A DNA stretch of 64,000 nucleotides from Cyanomargarita calcarea GSE-NOS-MK-12-04C (GCA_019359595.1 JAHHGZ010000006.1:1-64000); one strand, 5' to 3'. Shown: positions 44,191 through 51,453, counted from the stretch's first letter. Notes: generated by a model from the sequence alone, not told the origin. Program-made: numbers and translations.

Positions 44191-44508
44191 TTAGCTGAAA
44201 GAATTAACCACTAATACGTTAGTGGTTCCAGTAGAAGCTATGGCATTAATAGGCGCTGTATAAATTGGACTAGGGAGTTCATAATAAGCCCCTGGGGGAA
44301 GTTCAATAGCAAAAGAAGTTGCACTAGGACTTGTAGAAAAACCTATGTAAATCGAATTCTGAGACCTATTTTCAAGAGTTAAAGATTTTCTGTTTGGTTC
44401 ATTAGGGACGACGTTAACAGATGTTGTTCCGACAGATATAAACGTTGTGTTGCAGACAGTGGTAGTCGGATTTTGCAAAGTAATCTTAGATGTGTTAAAA
44501 AGTGGCAT
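44191..44508 (-). CDS. Small beta-rich protein of the left block
   Basis: 105 residues of almost pure beta-type sequence (KSLTLENRSQNSIYIGFSTSP, GAYYELPSPIYTAPINAIAS), with a repeat theme shared with the end of the next gene upstream (RKYLLIENIGSGEVTLHFGG, GGNYEFSVGALYWTQTVHAT). The shared pattern suggests that both carry one small beta-sandwich domain. Such domains are common in virion fibres and spikes. It starts 3 bases after the upstream stop. Confidence 0.7.
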   Translation of the reverse strand: MPLFNTSKITLQNPTTTVCNTTFISVGTTSVNVVPNEPNRKSLTLENRSQNSIYIGFSTSPSATSFAIELPPGAYYELPSPIYTAPINAIASTGTTNVLVVNSFS

Positions 44509-44511
44509 AGG

Positions 44512-45327
44512 TCAAAATCCTTTAGTTACCCTAACTATTGTATTGCCTGTTGCGTGAACTGTCTGTGTCCAATATAACGCACCTACTGAAAACTCATAAT
44601 TGCCGCCCGAGTTAATAGATATTTGGGCTGCCGAGCTACCGCCAAAATGCAAGGTAACTTCACCGCTTCCGATATTTTCGATTAATAAATATTTTCTATT
44701 CTCTTCATAAGAAGCAATAGTAATTAATTCGTCATCGAACGAAATTAAAAATTCTTGCTGACTGATTATTTGTATAGGTAATGCAGCGCTTGCCGTTGTC
44801 GCCGCATCAATTGCAGCAATCTCATGCAAATAACTCCCATGCACAGTGACAGTATCGTTGCTTTGGAGTAAGCCAAAGCCAACGTCTTGAATTTGAATTC
44901 CAAGCTTTCCGTCTTGTCCTAATTCAATAGCTAGATTATCTGTATATAGATCCAATAAGTTGTACATCCTATAAGGATAGCCAGCTGGGTTGAGAAGACT
45001 TACGGCTCCAATCATATGCCACTGGTTGTTATTTGATATATAGAGATTTAATTGCTTTCGGGGACTCCCCCATTCAATATCTAAGGTTTTATATAGCTTA
45101 TCTGTCTCGCTGTCCTCTAACTGAAAATTTGGCAATTGGATAGCCGGCAAGCTCTCTATTTTCGCGTAGGCTTTCAAATTCTTGACAAAAGTATTTAAAC
45201 TTAAAAGCTTAGACGTCTCAATGCCGAAAGTTGATACGTCCGGCAAAGGAAAAACCTCGACTATTTGAGATCCAGAACTAGCGTTCAGTACTAAAGATAT
45301 TGTTTTAACTTTATTAAATGCGAACAT
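44512..45327 (-). CDS. Beta-rich protein with C-terminal domain shared by 44191-44508
   Basis: 271 residues. The N-terminal 180 are mixed (LNASSGSQIVEVFPLPDVSTF, WGSPRKQLNLYISNNNQWHM), and the last 80 repeat the pattern of the neighbouring small protein (YLLIENIGSGEVTLHF). No family is recognised. It is the first gene of the leftward block, so its promoter must lie in 45328-45432, a region shared with the divergent amidase. Spike or fibre protein is a guess based on domain sharing. Confidence 0.7.
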   Translation of the reverse strand: MFAFNKVKTISLVLNASSGSQIVEVFPLPDVSTFGIETSKLLSLNTFVKNLKAYAKIESLPAIQLPNFQLEDSETDKLYKTLDIEWGSPRKQLNLYISNNNQWHMIGAVSLLNPAGYPYRMYNLLDLYTDNLAIELGQDGKLGIQIQDVGFGLLQSNDTVTVHGSYLHEIAAIDAATTASAALPIQIISQQEFLISFDDELITIASYEENRKYLLIENIGSGEVTLHFGGSSAAQISINSGGNYEFSVGALYWTQTVHATGNTIVRVTKGF

Positions 45328-45432
45328 TTAGGGGTTTACTATACTGAGTAAGTGTTCTACTTTTCGTAGCTTTTTGATACTAATATGATATTTTCCTAGA
45401 AGCAATAAATTAAAGGCGATAAAAGGTGACGA

Positions 45433-45999
45433 ATGCGATACGCGATCGACTGCGGACACAATTGTCCTCCGGATACTGGATGCGCTGGAATTAAACAAGA
45501 GGATAGTTTGACGCTCGCGGTTGGCTCTCGGGCAATGAAAGGTTTGTTGTCACTCGGGCATGAAGTGATAGATTGTCGCCCAGGAAAAGTTAACACAGTC
45601 ACTCAGTCCCTAGGTCAAAGATGTTTGACAGCAAATAGACAAAAAGCGAATATTTATGTGTCGATCCATTTCAACTGTTTTAACAGCAAGGCTTTTGGGA
45701 CTGAAGTCTTTGCGATTAGCGAAACTGGCAAGGAAGTAGCAACTAGCGTTCTAGAAAAAATCGTTGCCTTAGGCTTTGCGAACCGAGGCGTTAAGGATGG
45801 AGGGAAGTTTTATGTCCTCAGAAACACCGATATGCCGGCCATTTTGATTGAGTGCTGTTTTTGCGACTCCCAAAAAGACATGGACTTATTCGCCAAAGTA
45901 GGACCAGACGCAATAGCTAACGCGATCGTTCATGGATTGACCGGGATTGCACCACTAGATGAAACCAACTTTGACCCTCCATCAATTCGCATTGACTGA
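45433..45999 (+). CDS. N-acetylmuramoyl-L-alanine amidase (Amidase_3), lysin candidate
   Basis: 188 residues. The zinc-site pattern of Amidase_3 is complete: DCGHN (first His), QEDSLT (Glu), VSIHFN (second His) and LIECCF (catalytic Glu). There is no signal peptide, unlike cell-division amidases, so release would need a holin; the candidate at 38225 fits. It lies divergent to the putative structural block and is followed by its own terminator. A lysis role is inferred from context. Confidence 0.92.
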   Translation: MRYAIDCGHNCPPDTGCAGIKQEDSLTLAVGSRAMKGLLSLGHEVIDCRPGKVNTVTQSLGQRCLTANRQKANIYVSIHFNCFNSKAFGTEVFAISETGKEVATSVLEKIVALGFANRGVKDGGKFYVLRNTDMPAILIECCFCDSQKDMDLFAKVGPDAIANAIVHGLTGIAPLDETNFDPPSIRID

Positions 46000-46125
46000 T
46001 AGTTTTCCTATAAATATGGGAATAATAGGAACAACTAAGGTATTAAGCTTCTTTTTTTGGGTGTTATCACGGATAGACGGAAATAGTAATACGAATATAC
46101 TAACCATTGATAAATGCACAGTAGT

Positions 46126-46157
46126 GAAGGCTGTAATAGTCACACAGCCTTTTTTTC
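46126..46157 (+). terminator. Rho-independent terminator after amidase
   Basis: AAGGCTGT / ACAGCCTT (46127-46134, 46144-46151) and a run of seven T's, 130 bases after the amidase stop. Two HIP1 sites follow at 46184 and 46210. Confidence 0.85.
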
Positions 46158-46249
46158 TGACGCAAATCACGCCATTTGTCATGCGATCGCGCTCTTGTGA
46201 GGAGCGGTGCGATCGCTTACTTTGACAAGTTGATCTGAAAAATCGATTT

Positions 46250-46537
46250 TTAGAACTGGTAGAAACGGTAGAAACAAATGTCGCAAGTAACGCCGTCGGC
46301 TACTGACTGAATATGCTCTATGCTAGCCCCACAGCTAGGGCATCCTGGCTGGTCATCAATTAAATCTTCCGAGTCTGCAGCTTCGTCTTCATAATCTGGA
46401 TCGTCTTGGCTATAAGCCCAAACGTATTCGCAACTACTGCATTTGTAGAATCCATAAGTTGCGTCAAAATTAATTTTTGGACTTTTACATTGTGGGCAAC
46501 TATTTTCTGGATGTGTGATGCTCGCTAGGCTAGTCAT
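46250..46537 (-). CDS. Zinc-ribbon protein
   Basis: 95 residues with four CxxC pairs: CPQC, CSSC, CPSC and CDIC, which would make two zinc ribbons around an acidic linker (YEDEAADSEDLIDD). It may bind nucleic acid or protein. It starts directly after the stop of 46538-46753 and is the last gene of a tightly packed leftward operon. Confidence 0.8.
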   Translation of the reverse strand: MTSLASITHPENSCPQCKSPKINFDATYGFYKCSSCEYVWAYSQDDPDYEDEAADSEDLIDDQPGCPSCGASIEHIQSVADGVTCDICFYRFYQF

Positions 46538-46753
46538 CTAATCATCATCTCCTGTTCCGTAGTAGGTGTTGGTGCGTGAGTCGTACTGCGCCCAGCCTCT
46601 TGAAACTTCTTCCTCTCTGTCTTGACTATTCTCAACTTCCAATAACCAAAGCTCTTGGCTGCTGCAAGCCTGTAGCTTGGTGTCCTGCCACTCATGCCCG
46701 CTAACTTTTTGCCAATTCGAGTCGTTATCGCCATCGTTATGCTTTGTCACCAT
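46538..46753 (-). CDS. Small acidic unknown protein
   Basis: 71 residues (MVTKHNDGDNDSNWQKVSGH), polar, ending GTGDDD. Its ATG overlaps the upstream stop (ATGGTGA) and its stop abuts the ATG of the zinc-ribbon gene. This exact packing favours it over a competing leftward frame at 46534-46734. No family is recognised. Confidence 0.7.
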   Translation of the reverse strand: MVTKHNDGDNDSNWQKVSGHEWQDTKLQACSSQELWLLEVENSQDREEEVSRGWAQYDSRTNTYYGTGDDD

Positions 46754-47304
46754 TTATTTTCCTCTCCCTCATGCAACAACTCTTGCAATAATTTCTTGCC
46801 GTTTTGAAAATTGCGTCCGCTACAGCCAAAAACCTCTTCAATTAAAAAAGTTTCTGACTTTCCATTTTTTAGTAAACTTACAGCCGCTAAATAAAGACTT
46901 TTTCGGTTAGTGGAAGCCTGTAAGTCGGAAGTTGGGTTCGTTGCAACCGCATCCCACAAAGCTTCTAGTGAATCCTTCAATTCGTTGATTACTTCCGTGT
47001 CGGAAGTAACGTCGGAAGTTGCATACACCTGCTCCATCTCGCTTTCAAGTTGCTTGGTTTGTAGCAATAACTCGGTGTTTTTAACTTCCTTGTCCATCAT
47101 CAACCTTGCGATCGCTGACGCTTCCTCAAAAATTAGCGGCTTGGCAATCCGAACAAGTGCAACGCTGTGCAGTAATGACAAAGATAAGAAAACTCCCTTG
47201 CCGACCTTCCCAATTGGAGCTTGTGAGGCTAGCCACATACTTACAGCGCATCCACCGGCGATATAAGCTTTGTGCCAATTGCTTAAAACTAACTGGTTAG
47301 CCAT
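46747..47304 (-). CDS. Protein with hydrophobic N-terminus and coiled coil
   Basis: 185 residues from ATG 47304 (MANQLVLSNWHKAYIAGGCAVSM). An in-frame start at 47352 lies deep inside the upstream gene. Two weak hydrophobic stretches (about 12-50) come first, then a coiled coil (about 75-120), then a small C-terminal domain (FLIEEVFGCSGRNFQNGKKLLQELL) like the ends of some cyanobacterial plasmid proteins. The function is unknown. It overlaps its upstream neighbour by 16 bases. Confidence 0.7.
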   Translation of the reverse strand: MANQLVLSNWHKAYIAGGCAVSMWLASQAPIGKVGKGVFLSLSLLHSVALVRIAKPLIFEEASAIARLMMDKEVKNTELLLQTKQLESEMEQVYATSDVTSDTEVINELKDSLEALWDAVATNPTSDLQASTNRKSLYLAAVSLLKNGKSETFLIEEVFGCSGRNFQNGKKLLQELLHEGEENKW

Positions 47305-47561
47305 GTGATCACGCCTCCCATAGTTACCGCAACACCAAAACCAATTAAACAAGCGTAAAAATTGAGGTTTGTTGATTTGAAGTATGGCGCAACGGCATCA
47401 TCGCATAGCCAACAAACACACCAAACTGCTGCTAATAGACCATAGGCTGATGCAACGACGCGGAAGTTGCCGGGGTGCAGACATCCAAACCAAGATAAAA
47501 GGCTGGAAGCGCTGCACCCAACTAGAAATAGCCCTGTTAGGTACAATGCTTTAGCTACCAT
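47289..47561 (-). CDS. Small membrane protein, two to three helices
   Basis: 90 residues, mostly hydrophobic: ALYLTGLFLVGCSASSLLSW, VVASAYGLLAAVWCVCWL and FYACLIGFGVAVTMGGVITW are likely membrane helices. Six Cys are present. The ATG overlaps the upstream stop by one base (TAATG). No family is recognised. Confidence 0.72.
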   Translation of the reverse strand: MVAKALYLTGLFLVGCSASSLLSWFGCLHPGNFRVVASAYGLLAAVWCVCWLCDDAVAPYFKSTNLNFYACLIGFGVAVTMGGVITWLTS

Positions 47562-48076
47562 TAGGTTGCAGCTTCAATCTTTGCTCTTAATTCGGCTATG
47601 CGAGTGTCGGCTTTCGCTTCCGCCCTTTCAATTCCCCTACCCATTCGCACGTATTCAGGTCGTAGCTGATGCAACTTACGGGCCAAACTAGCGTTAGAGC
47701 GTTGTTTGTCTGTTTCGCATTTGGCTACAGTTTTTTGGTAGTTCCTATGCTCTGTGTGTACGGTAGCATCCGTCTTCTCAAGCGTTTTAAGTGATTTGTA
47801 TGCGCGTTTTGTTTGAGTTACTTCCTGCTTTTTCTGTTTAGCAAGGGTTCTCAAGTTTTCAGCCTGCTCTTTATTGAAATAAGTAGGACTCACAACCACT
47901 GATTGAGTGCGAATACTGTCCCAATTATTTTGATTGAGCGGGGTAATTACGTTGTCGTCGGTAGGCTTGAGGGTAGCCTCGGTACTCAGGCTATGATCGC
48001 CCTGGTAAGTCCGCTTGTGCGAACTGTCGTCATTACCACCTGTCCCAGTCCTTAAAACCGTTCCCATGATTCCCAT
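47561..48076 (-). CDS. Coiled-coil protein of unknown function
   Basis: 171 residues. The first 60 are polar and probably disordered (GTGGNDDSSHKRTYQGDHSL). The rest is a long basic coiled coil (EQAENLRTLAKQKKQEVTQT; KADTRIAELRAKIEAA). A start at residue 4 (MGTVLRT) is also possible. It lies 4 bases after the upstream stop. Function unknown. Confidence 0.68.
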   Translation of the reverse strand: MGIMGTVLRTGTGGNDDSSHKRTYQGDHSLSTEATLKPTDDNVITPLNQNNWDSIRTQSVVVSPTYFNKEQAENLRTLAKQKKQEVTQTKRAYKSLKTLEKTDATVHTEHRNYQKTVAKCETDKQRSNASLARKLHQLRPEYVRMGRGIERAEAKADTRIAELRAKIEAAT

Positions 48077-48080
48077 TGTT

Positions 48081-48344
48081 TTACACTCCGTTGCAAAGTT
48101 GCTTTTTGACTTGGTTTAACCGCTGCAATTGTTGCTGCATATCGCGAATTTGAGATTGCTCTGGGCTGTTGTATGTAACCGTCGCACCCAGTGCAACGCC
48201 TATTCCAACCATGCATAAGCAACAAAAAAACAAGAAATTAGTATTGGACTGTTGCGGTGTTGCAACTGGTGTACTAGCCTCTTGGTACATTTCCCCGCGA
48301 AACGGAACAATCTTGGTACCGGGTGATTGGTTGGTGTTTCTCAT
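48081..48344 (-). CDS. Small single-span membrane protein
   Basis: 87 residues: a polar N-terminus, one membrane helix (NFLFFCCLCMVGIGVALGATV, about 36-56) and a short coiled coil (QIRDMQQQLQRLNQVKKQL). The ATG overlaps the upstream TAG by four bases. No family recognised. Confidence 0.68.
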   Translation of the reverse strand: MRNTNQSPGTKIVPFRGEMYQEASTPVATPQQSNTNFLFFCCLCMVGIGVALGATVTYNSPEQSQIRDMQQQLQRLNQVKKQLCNGV

Positions 48345-48796
48345 CCCGCTAACCTCTTAGCAGTGGAGTTGGCAATTAGATGAGATGAACCGGCTTGTAT
48401 TGACTGCTGCATTGCCTGTTGCAGCACCTCTTTATCCTCTTGCGTAGGGTTATGAAGCATCTGCTGTATGCGTTCTACAGTCCGTTGCGGTAATTTTCGG
48501 AAGTAAAGGTAAGCGAGTTTTTGGGCCGTTGCGTCCAGAAGTGGCTCTATAATTTCTTCCCCCGGTGCAACGGATTCTGCGACTTTTGGCGCTGCAAACT
48601 CTGTTGCACGAGATTTTAGGAATTCAACGCCAGCTTCCAGCCAGAGTGTACGACCGTTTTTTTCCTTGATGTAGTGGTGATTCTCAATGAAGCAAGTGTA
48701 GCGGCTCAACCAACTACGGACTGTCCCCTCAGCAACTCCGATCGCTTCCGCTACTTGCGGGGTGGTAAAAAGAACAGATTCAGGTTGTTTCGCCAT
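48341..48796 (-). CDS. Helix-turn-helix DNA-binding protein
   Basis: 151 residues. LFTTPQVAEAIGVAEGTVRSWLSRY (about 9-33) is a clear helix-turn-helix of the MerR/excisionase-like kind, and HHYIKEKNGRTLWLEAGVEFL is the wing and following helix. The remainder (about 70-151) is helical and may dimerise. It is the second gene of the leftward operon, which fits a regulator or accessory replication factor. It overlaps its upstream neighbour by 17 bases. Confidence 0.82.
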   Translation of the reverse strand: MAKQPESVLFTTPQVAEAIGVAEGTVRSWLSRYTCFIENHHYIKEKNGRTLWLEAGVEFLKSRATEFAAPKVAESVAPGEEIIEPLLDATAQKLAYLYFRKLPQRTVERIQQMLHNPTQEDKEVLQQAMQQSIQAGSSHLIANSTAKRLAG

Positions 48797-49076
48797 TTTG
48801 CCCCCAACGAATCTGATTAATTAGAGCCTCGCATAGCCCTTCCATTTCGCCGTGCGTTAATCGAGATTGAACATGGTGACTTACGGTAAAAGCCTTTTCC
48901 GTTATTTCTTCTTTATCAAAGCAACACAAGTGTGAGGCAAGCGTTCCGAGCAAAAGCAGTTTTTCTCTTCTGTTCATTTTTCGTAAAGAAGCGCCATAGT
49001 CCCTCTCTAAATCAAAAAGATAACTTTGCTCTTCTTGCGGGGAGTATCCGAGATAGTAGCCTAGGGTTTTAGTCAT
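48780..49076 (-). CDS. Small helical unknown protein
   Basis: 98 residues, helical, with a Cys-Cys pair (HLCCFDKEEI) and conserved-looking YYLGYSPQEEQSYLF start. It is the first gene of the packed operon 49076-46250. No domain recognised. HIP1 palindromes form a hairpin (49117-49148) just upstream. Confidence 0.7.
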   Translation of the reverse strand: MTKTLGYYLGYSPQEEQSYLFDLERDYGASLRKMNRREKLLLLGTLASHLCCFDKEEITEKAFTVSHHVQSRLTHGEMEGLCEALINQIRWGQNGETT

Positions 49077-49153
49077 ATAATTCTGTTGAGTAAGGATCTG
49101 CTGGATCTGTCTCTAGAGCGATCGCCTATCACACATCTGGCGATCGCTTTCTA

Positions 49154-49552
49154 TTAAGGGTCACAATATTCGTGCATAACGGATTTGTACGGATTAACCC
49201 AAGCAGAGTATGGTCCATAACTTTCGGTACTAGTTGTAGGGACATCTTCCAGTAATTCTGATAAATCTGGAGCGCCCTTGCTAATGTTGGCGAGTGAAAT
49301 TTTGCTAGAGCTAATTTCGGATAGTCGTTGGACGATCGCTTGAATTAATTCGATCAAGTCAACCTCATCGACATATCGCTCGCTTAATTCATCCGCAAGC
49401 GTTGTTCCGATGTCGGTAAAGCCCATTTCATCCCACTGGTCATAAAGTGAGCATTTTTCACGGATCGCCAAAAATGCACTTGTGCCCAAACCAGCAAGCT
49501 GGGATGGACTAAGGTCATAGGCTGTAAGTTCATTGACTATTTCCCCTGTCAT
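49154..49552 (-). CDS. Unknown protein facing the operator array
   Basis: 132 residues, acidic. Helical first half (SPSQLAGLGTSAFLAIREKC; YVDEVDLIELIQAIVQRLSE) and a polar C-terminus with Tyr and Pro (YGPYSAWVNPYKSVMHEYCD). No family is recognised. Its start lies about 210 bases from the nearest TGCACGTGC site, so it is probably under the control of the same array as the divergent ribbon-helix-helix gene. Confidence 0.68.
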   Translation of the reverse strand: MTGEIVNELTAYDLSPSQLAGLGTSAFLAIREKCSLYDQWDEMGFTDIGTTLADELSERYVDEVDLIELIQAIVQRLSEISSSKISLANISKGAPDLSELLEDVPTTSTESYGPYSAWVNPYKSVMHEYCDP

Positions 49553-49762
49553 AATTTACCTCTTTAAATTTGGATATTCATCTACTTGTACGGGCTGACT
49601 TAGTGCGATCGCCTGACATTTTGGGCAAGCGTGCTTATCGCTTCAAAAGTTTTCCCGATATGTAGGTTGGAATTTGAGCGTTTGGCGATCGTGTCTTGAC
49701 TCATTTCCCGCAGGCCGGTCGTAACCGAGGGTCAAGAGTGCGATCGCTGTTGCAATAAAATT

Positions 49763-49865
49763 TGCACGTGCTAATCTTATTATGTAATAATTATTTGCAC
49801 GTGCAAACCAATAAGTCAACCAAGATATAAAAATGCACGTGCAGACGGGGATTGATGCACGTGCA
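49763..49865. promoter_or_regulatory. Array of four TGCACGTGC(A) palindromic operators
   Basis: Four copies: 49763-49771 (TGCACGTGC), 49795-49806 (TTGCACGTGCAA, 12-bp palindrome), 49834-49843 and 49856-49865 (TGCACGTGCA). Centres are 33, 38 and 22 bases apart. They lie in the divergent intergenic region 49553-49883 and just before the ribbon-helix-helix gene, as expected of operators of a lysogeny-type switch. Confidence 0.8.
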
Positions 49866-49896
49866 ATAATTTAGGGGAAGATTATGTATATAGGAA

Positions 49897-50112
49897 ATGA
49901 ATCAACAGGAACCGACGGAGAACGGGCAAAAAACTATCAATGCAACAGTGCGGATGCTTTTCGAGGATTGGGAACTGCTGCATCTAAAAGCAAAAAAAAT
50001 GGGAATGAATCGGACCAAGTTCTTGACACAGATAGCGCGTGGGGAGATTCATCTGGAGAGGAAGGTCTTACTGGAGGACAGGGAATTACTGGGAAAGTCC
50101 TTGTTAGCCTAA
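49897..50112 (+). CDS. Ribbon-helix-helix protein, likely element repressor
   Basis: 71 residues. KTINATVRMLFEDWELLHLK followed by AKKMGMNRTKFLTQIARGEI fits a CopG/Arc-like strand and two helices. It is the probable ligand of the four palindromes immediately upstream. ATG 49897 has AGGAA very close. An overlapping frame begins at ATG 49884 behind AGGGGA but looks like a low-complexity shadow until about 50095. Near the end of this gene a -1 slippery site could extend it (see 50073-50267). Confidence 0.7.
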   Translation: MNQQEPTENGQKTINATVRMLFEDWELLHLKAKKMGMNRTKFLTQIARGEIHLERKVLLEDRELLGKSLLA

Positions 50113-50267
50113 GAGAGCTAAAACGCTCCCATCTAGCTTTTATAGACAACCACACTCAATCTCTTGAGGCTCAACTTCAGAAAAGCACAGAATACCGTAA
50201 TCAAGTCAGCGAAAGCATTAGTAGCTTAGAAAAAGACATATTAGAAGCTCTAGATAAAGCTGATTAA
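50073..50267 (+). other. Candidate -1 frameshift site and coiled-coil extension
   Basis: GGGAAAG at 50091-50097 stands in phase as G GGA AAG in the ribbon-helix-helix frame, the same heptamer used by phage lambda for its G/GT tail frameshift. GGAGG at 50073-50077 could act as a stimulatory Shine-Dalgarno 13 bases upstream. The -1 frame is open to 50267 and encodes a coiled coil (RSHLAFIDNHTQSLEAQLQK; ISSLEKDILEALDKAD), ending 1 base before the terminator. The shifted product would be about 123 residues. The coiled-coil part might instead be read from ATG 49884. Confidence 0.5.
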
Positions 50268-50268
50268 G

Positions 50269-50298
50269 CCGTCCAACCGCAAGGTTAGGGCGGTTTTT
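50269..50298 (+). terminator. Terminator after the ribbon-helix-helix unit
   Basis: CCGTCC-AACC / GGTT-A-GGGCGG stem with GCAA loop and five T's, starting 1 base after the TAA of the -1 frame. Its place supports translation of that frame to its end. Confidence 0.85.
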
Positions 50299-50314
50299 GC
50301 ATATTTACGCTACT

Positions 50315-50339
50315 AAAAAACCTCCCGCTATTGGGAGGC
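50315..50339 (-). terminator. Terminator of the KGK gene
   Basis: GCCTCCC / GGGAGGT (read leftward), 6-nt loop, followed by six T's, 20 bases after the KGK-domain gene stop. Confidence 0.8.
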
Positions 50340-50361
50340 ATCAAATTTCAAAAGAGCGGAA

Positions 50362-50670
50362 TCACTGATCAACCTGCGTAGACGGCGGCTGTTCATCTAT
50401 TTCCTCTGTTTCATCTGGAATAAAAGCTAAGGACAATCTAACTTTGCCTTTCTTCCATCCCTCGCCGTCCGCTTGAAGGACATAACAATCGACCCCTTTG
50501 AAACCCCATTCATTTATTGTGTCGCTATCAAATTGGCTTCTTCCGTAGCTATCCCTTAGCCGATTAGCAGTGTTGACTGTTGCTTCTATCACCTTAAAAG
50601 TAGTGCTAGAAACAAGACTTTTAGTTTTATCCACGCTGACAACATCAAATAAATTCAATCCGATTTCCAT
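50362..50670 (-). CDS. KGK-domain protein
   Basis: 102 residues. TFKVIEATVNTANRL, WGFKGVDCYVLQADGEGWKKGKVRLSLAFIPDE is the pattern of the KGK domain, a small cyanobacterial family named for its Lys-Gly-Lys. The function is unknown. It is a single-gene unit with its own terminator, divergent from the iteron region, where its promoter would lie. Confidence 0.88.
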   Translation of the reverse strand: MEIGLNLFDVVSVDKTKSLVSSTTFKVIEATVNTANRLRDSYGRSQFDSDTINEWGFKGVDCYVLQADGEGWKKGKVRLSLAFIPDETEEIDEQPPSTQVDQ

Positions 50671-50782
50671 TATTACACCTAACTAAAGACAGTTGGCTAG
50701 TACCCGGCTACCCTTAGAGTTCCCAAACCGACACCATATCAACTAAGTACAGTGCAAAAAAAAATATTTTTTTTCTGAGCTA

Positions 50783-50908
50783 TTGACACCTTTTTTTTCG
50801 AGGTGTCAACACATTTTTAGAACCGCTTACTGTATATACGCTAGACACCTCTGACACCTTGGAGAACACCTACTATGACACCCCCCTATGACACCTTGAC
50901 TGACACCT
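50783..50908. repeat. Iteron array TGACACCT, candidate replication origin
   Basis: An inverted pair TTGACACCT / AGGTGTCAA (50783-50791, 50801-50809) is followed by six direct, slightly degenerate copies of TGACACCT at 50843, 50852, 50864, 50876, 50889 and 50901, mostly 12-13 bases apart, close to one helical turn. This is the look of plasmid iterons. An A/T-rich tract lies beside it (50755-50775). Confidence 0.75.
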
Positions 50909-50959
50909 TTGAATTTAGCGAAAAACCGTTTAAAACCGATTTTATCCAGATTATCTCAA

Positions 50960-51271
50960 ATGAGATTCCAGTCTAAAATGCCACTTAATTACTTGCGTAA
51001 ATGCACATACCGATTAATTACCAATATTCACTTCTGGGTGTGGGCTGCAACTCACCGTAAAGACTTCAACGAGTTTGAGCTATGGCTCACAGCGCCGGTT
51101 CGTATATCAATTCAATCTTTCTACTGGCGTTACAAATTGCTTTACATCCGCATATCCGGTCATGCCATTGAACTTCACATTTCTCCATCCCCAGCCGCTG
51201 CGGATGAGTTCGTAAAAATATGCGGGAATCAATTTGACAGTGAATTTATTTTTGGCGACTACCCTTTCTAA
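50960..51271 (+). CDS. Unknown protein downstream of iterons
   Basis: 103 residues from ATG 50960; the frame is open from TTG 50909 inside the last iteron. No Shine-Dalgarno is seen for any start. The sequence (FWVWAATHRKDFNEFELWLT, YKLLYIRISGHAIELHISPS) has a normal coding character. It might be a replication initiator or accessory because of its place, but it has no recognised motif. Confidence 0.5.
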   Translation: MRFQSKMPLNYLRKCTYRLITNIHFWVWAATHRKDFNEFELWLTAPVRISIQSFYWRYKLLYIRISGHAIELHISPSPAAADEFVKICGNQFDSEFIFGDYPF

Positions 51272-51290
51272 TACAAATGGACTATCAATT

Positions 51291-51452
51291 ATGAAGCGAT
51301 TAATAATCCCAATTACATACAAAAATTGCAAGCAACTAACACTTGCTTGCAGTTTATTCCCCTCGGCGAGAGAAGAAAAAATAAAAATTATTCTTATCTC
51401 CCAAGCTAACCACAAAAATTCTAAGTTGTCATCAGCTAAAGGAGGTAATTGA
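51291..51452 (+). CDS. Possible 53-residue peptide before primase gene
   Basis: ATG 51291 to TGA 51450-51452. Basic, reads MKRLIIPITYKNCKQLTLAC. Its stop lies 1 base before the primase ATG, so it may couple translation. No ribosome-binding site; an internal hairpin (51327-51351) could equally mean that this is a leader region. Confidence 0.35.
   Translation: MKRLIIPITYKNCKQLTLACSLFPSAREEKIKIILISQANHKNSKLSSAKGGN
51327..51351. repeat. Hairpin TGCAAGCAA/TTGCTTGCA
   Basis: A perfect 9-bp stem with 7-nt loop, about 100 bases before the primase gene, followed by GTTTATT. It could be an attenuator. Confidence 0.55.
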
Positions 51453-51453
51453 C

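Noticed and set aside
46534-46734. 66-residue leftward frame in the packed operon
   Set aside because: The competing frame 46538-46753 has exact start/stop overlaps with both neighbours.
49884-50267. 127-residue frame as an independent gene from ATG 49884
   Set aside because: Although AGGGGA precedes it, its first 70 residues are low-complexity and overlap the convincing ribbon-helix-helix frame; the C-terminal part is better explained by a -1 shift. Not fully excluded.
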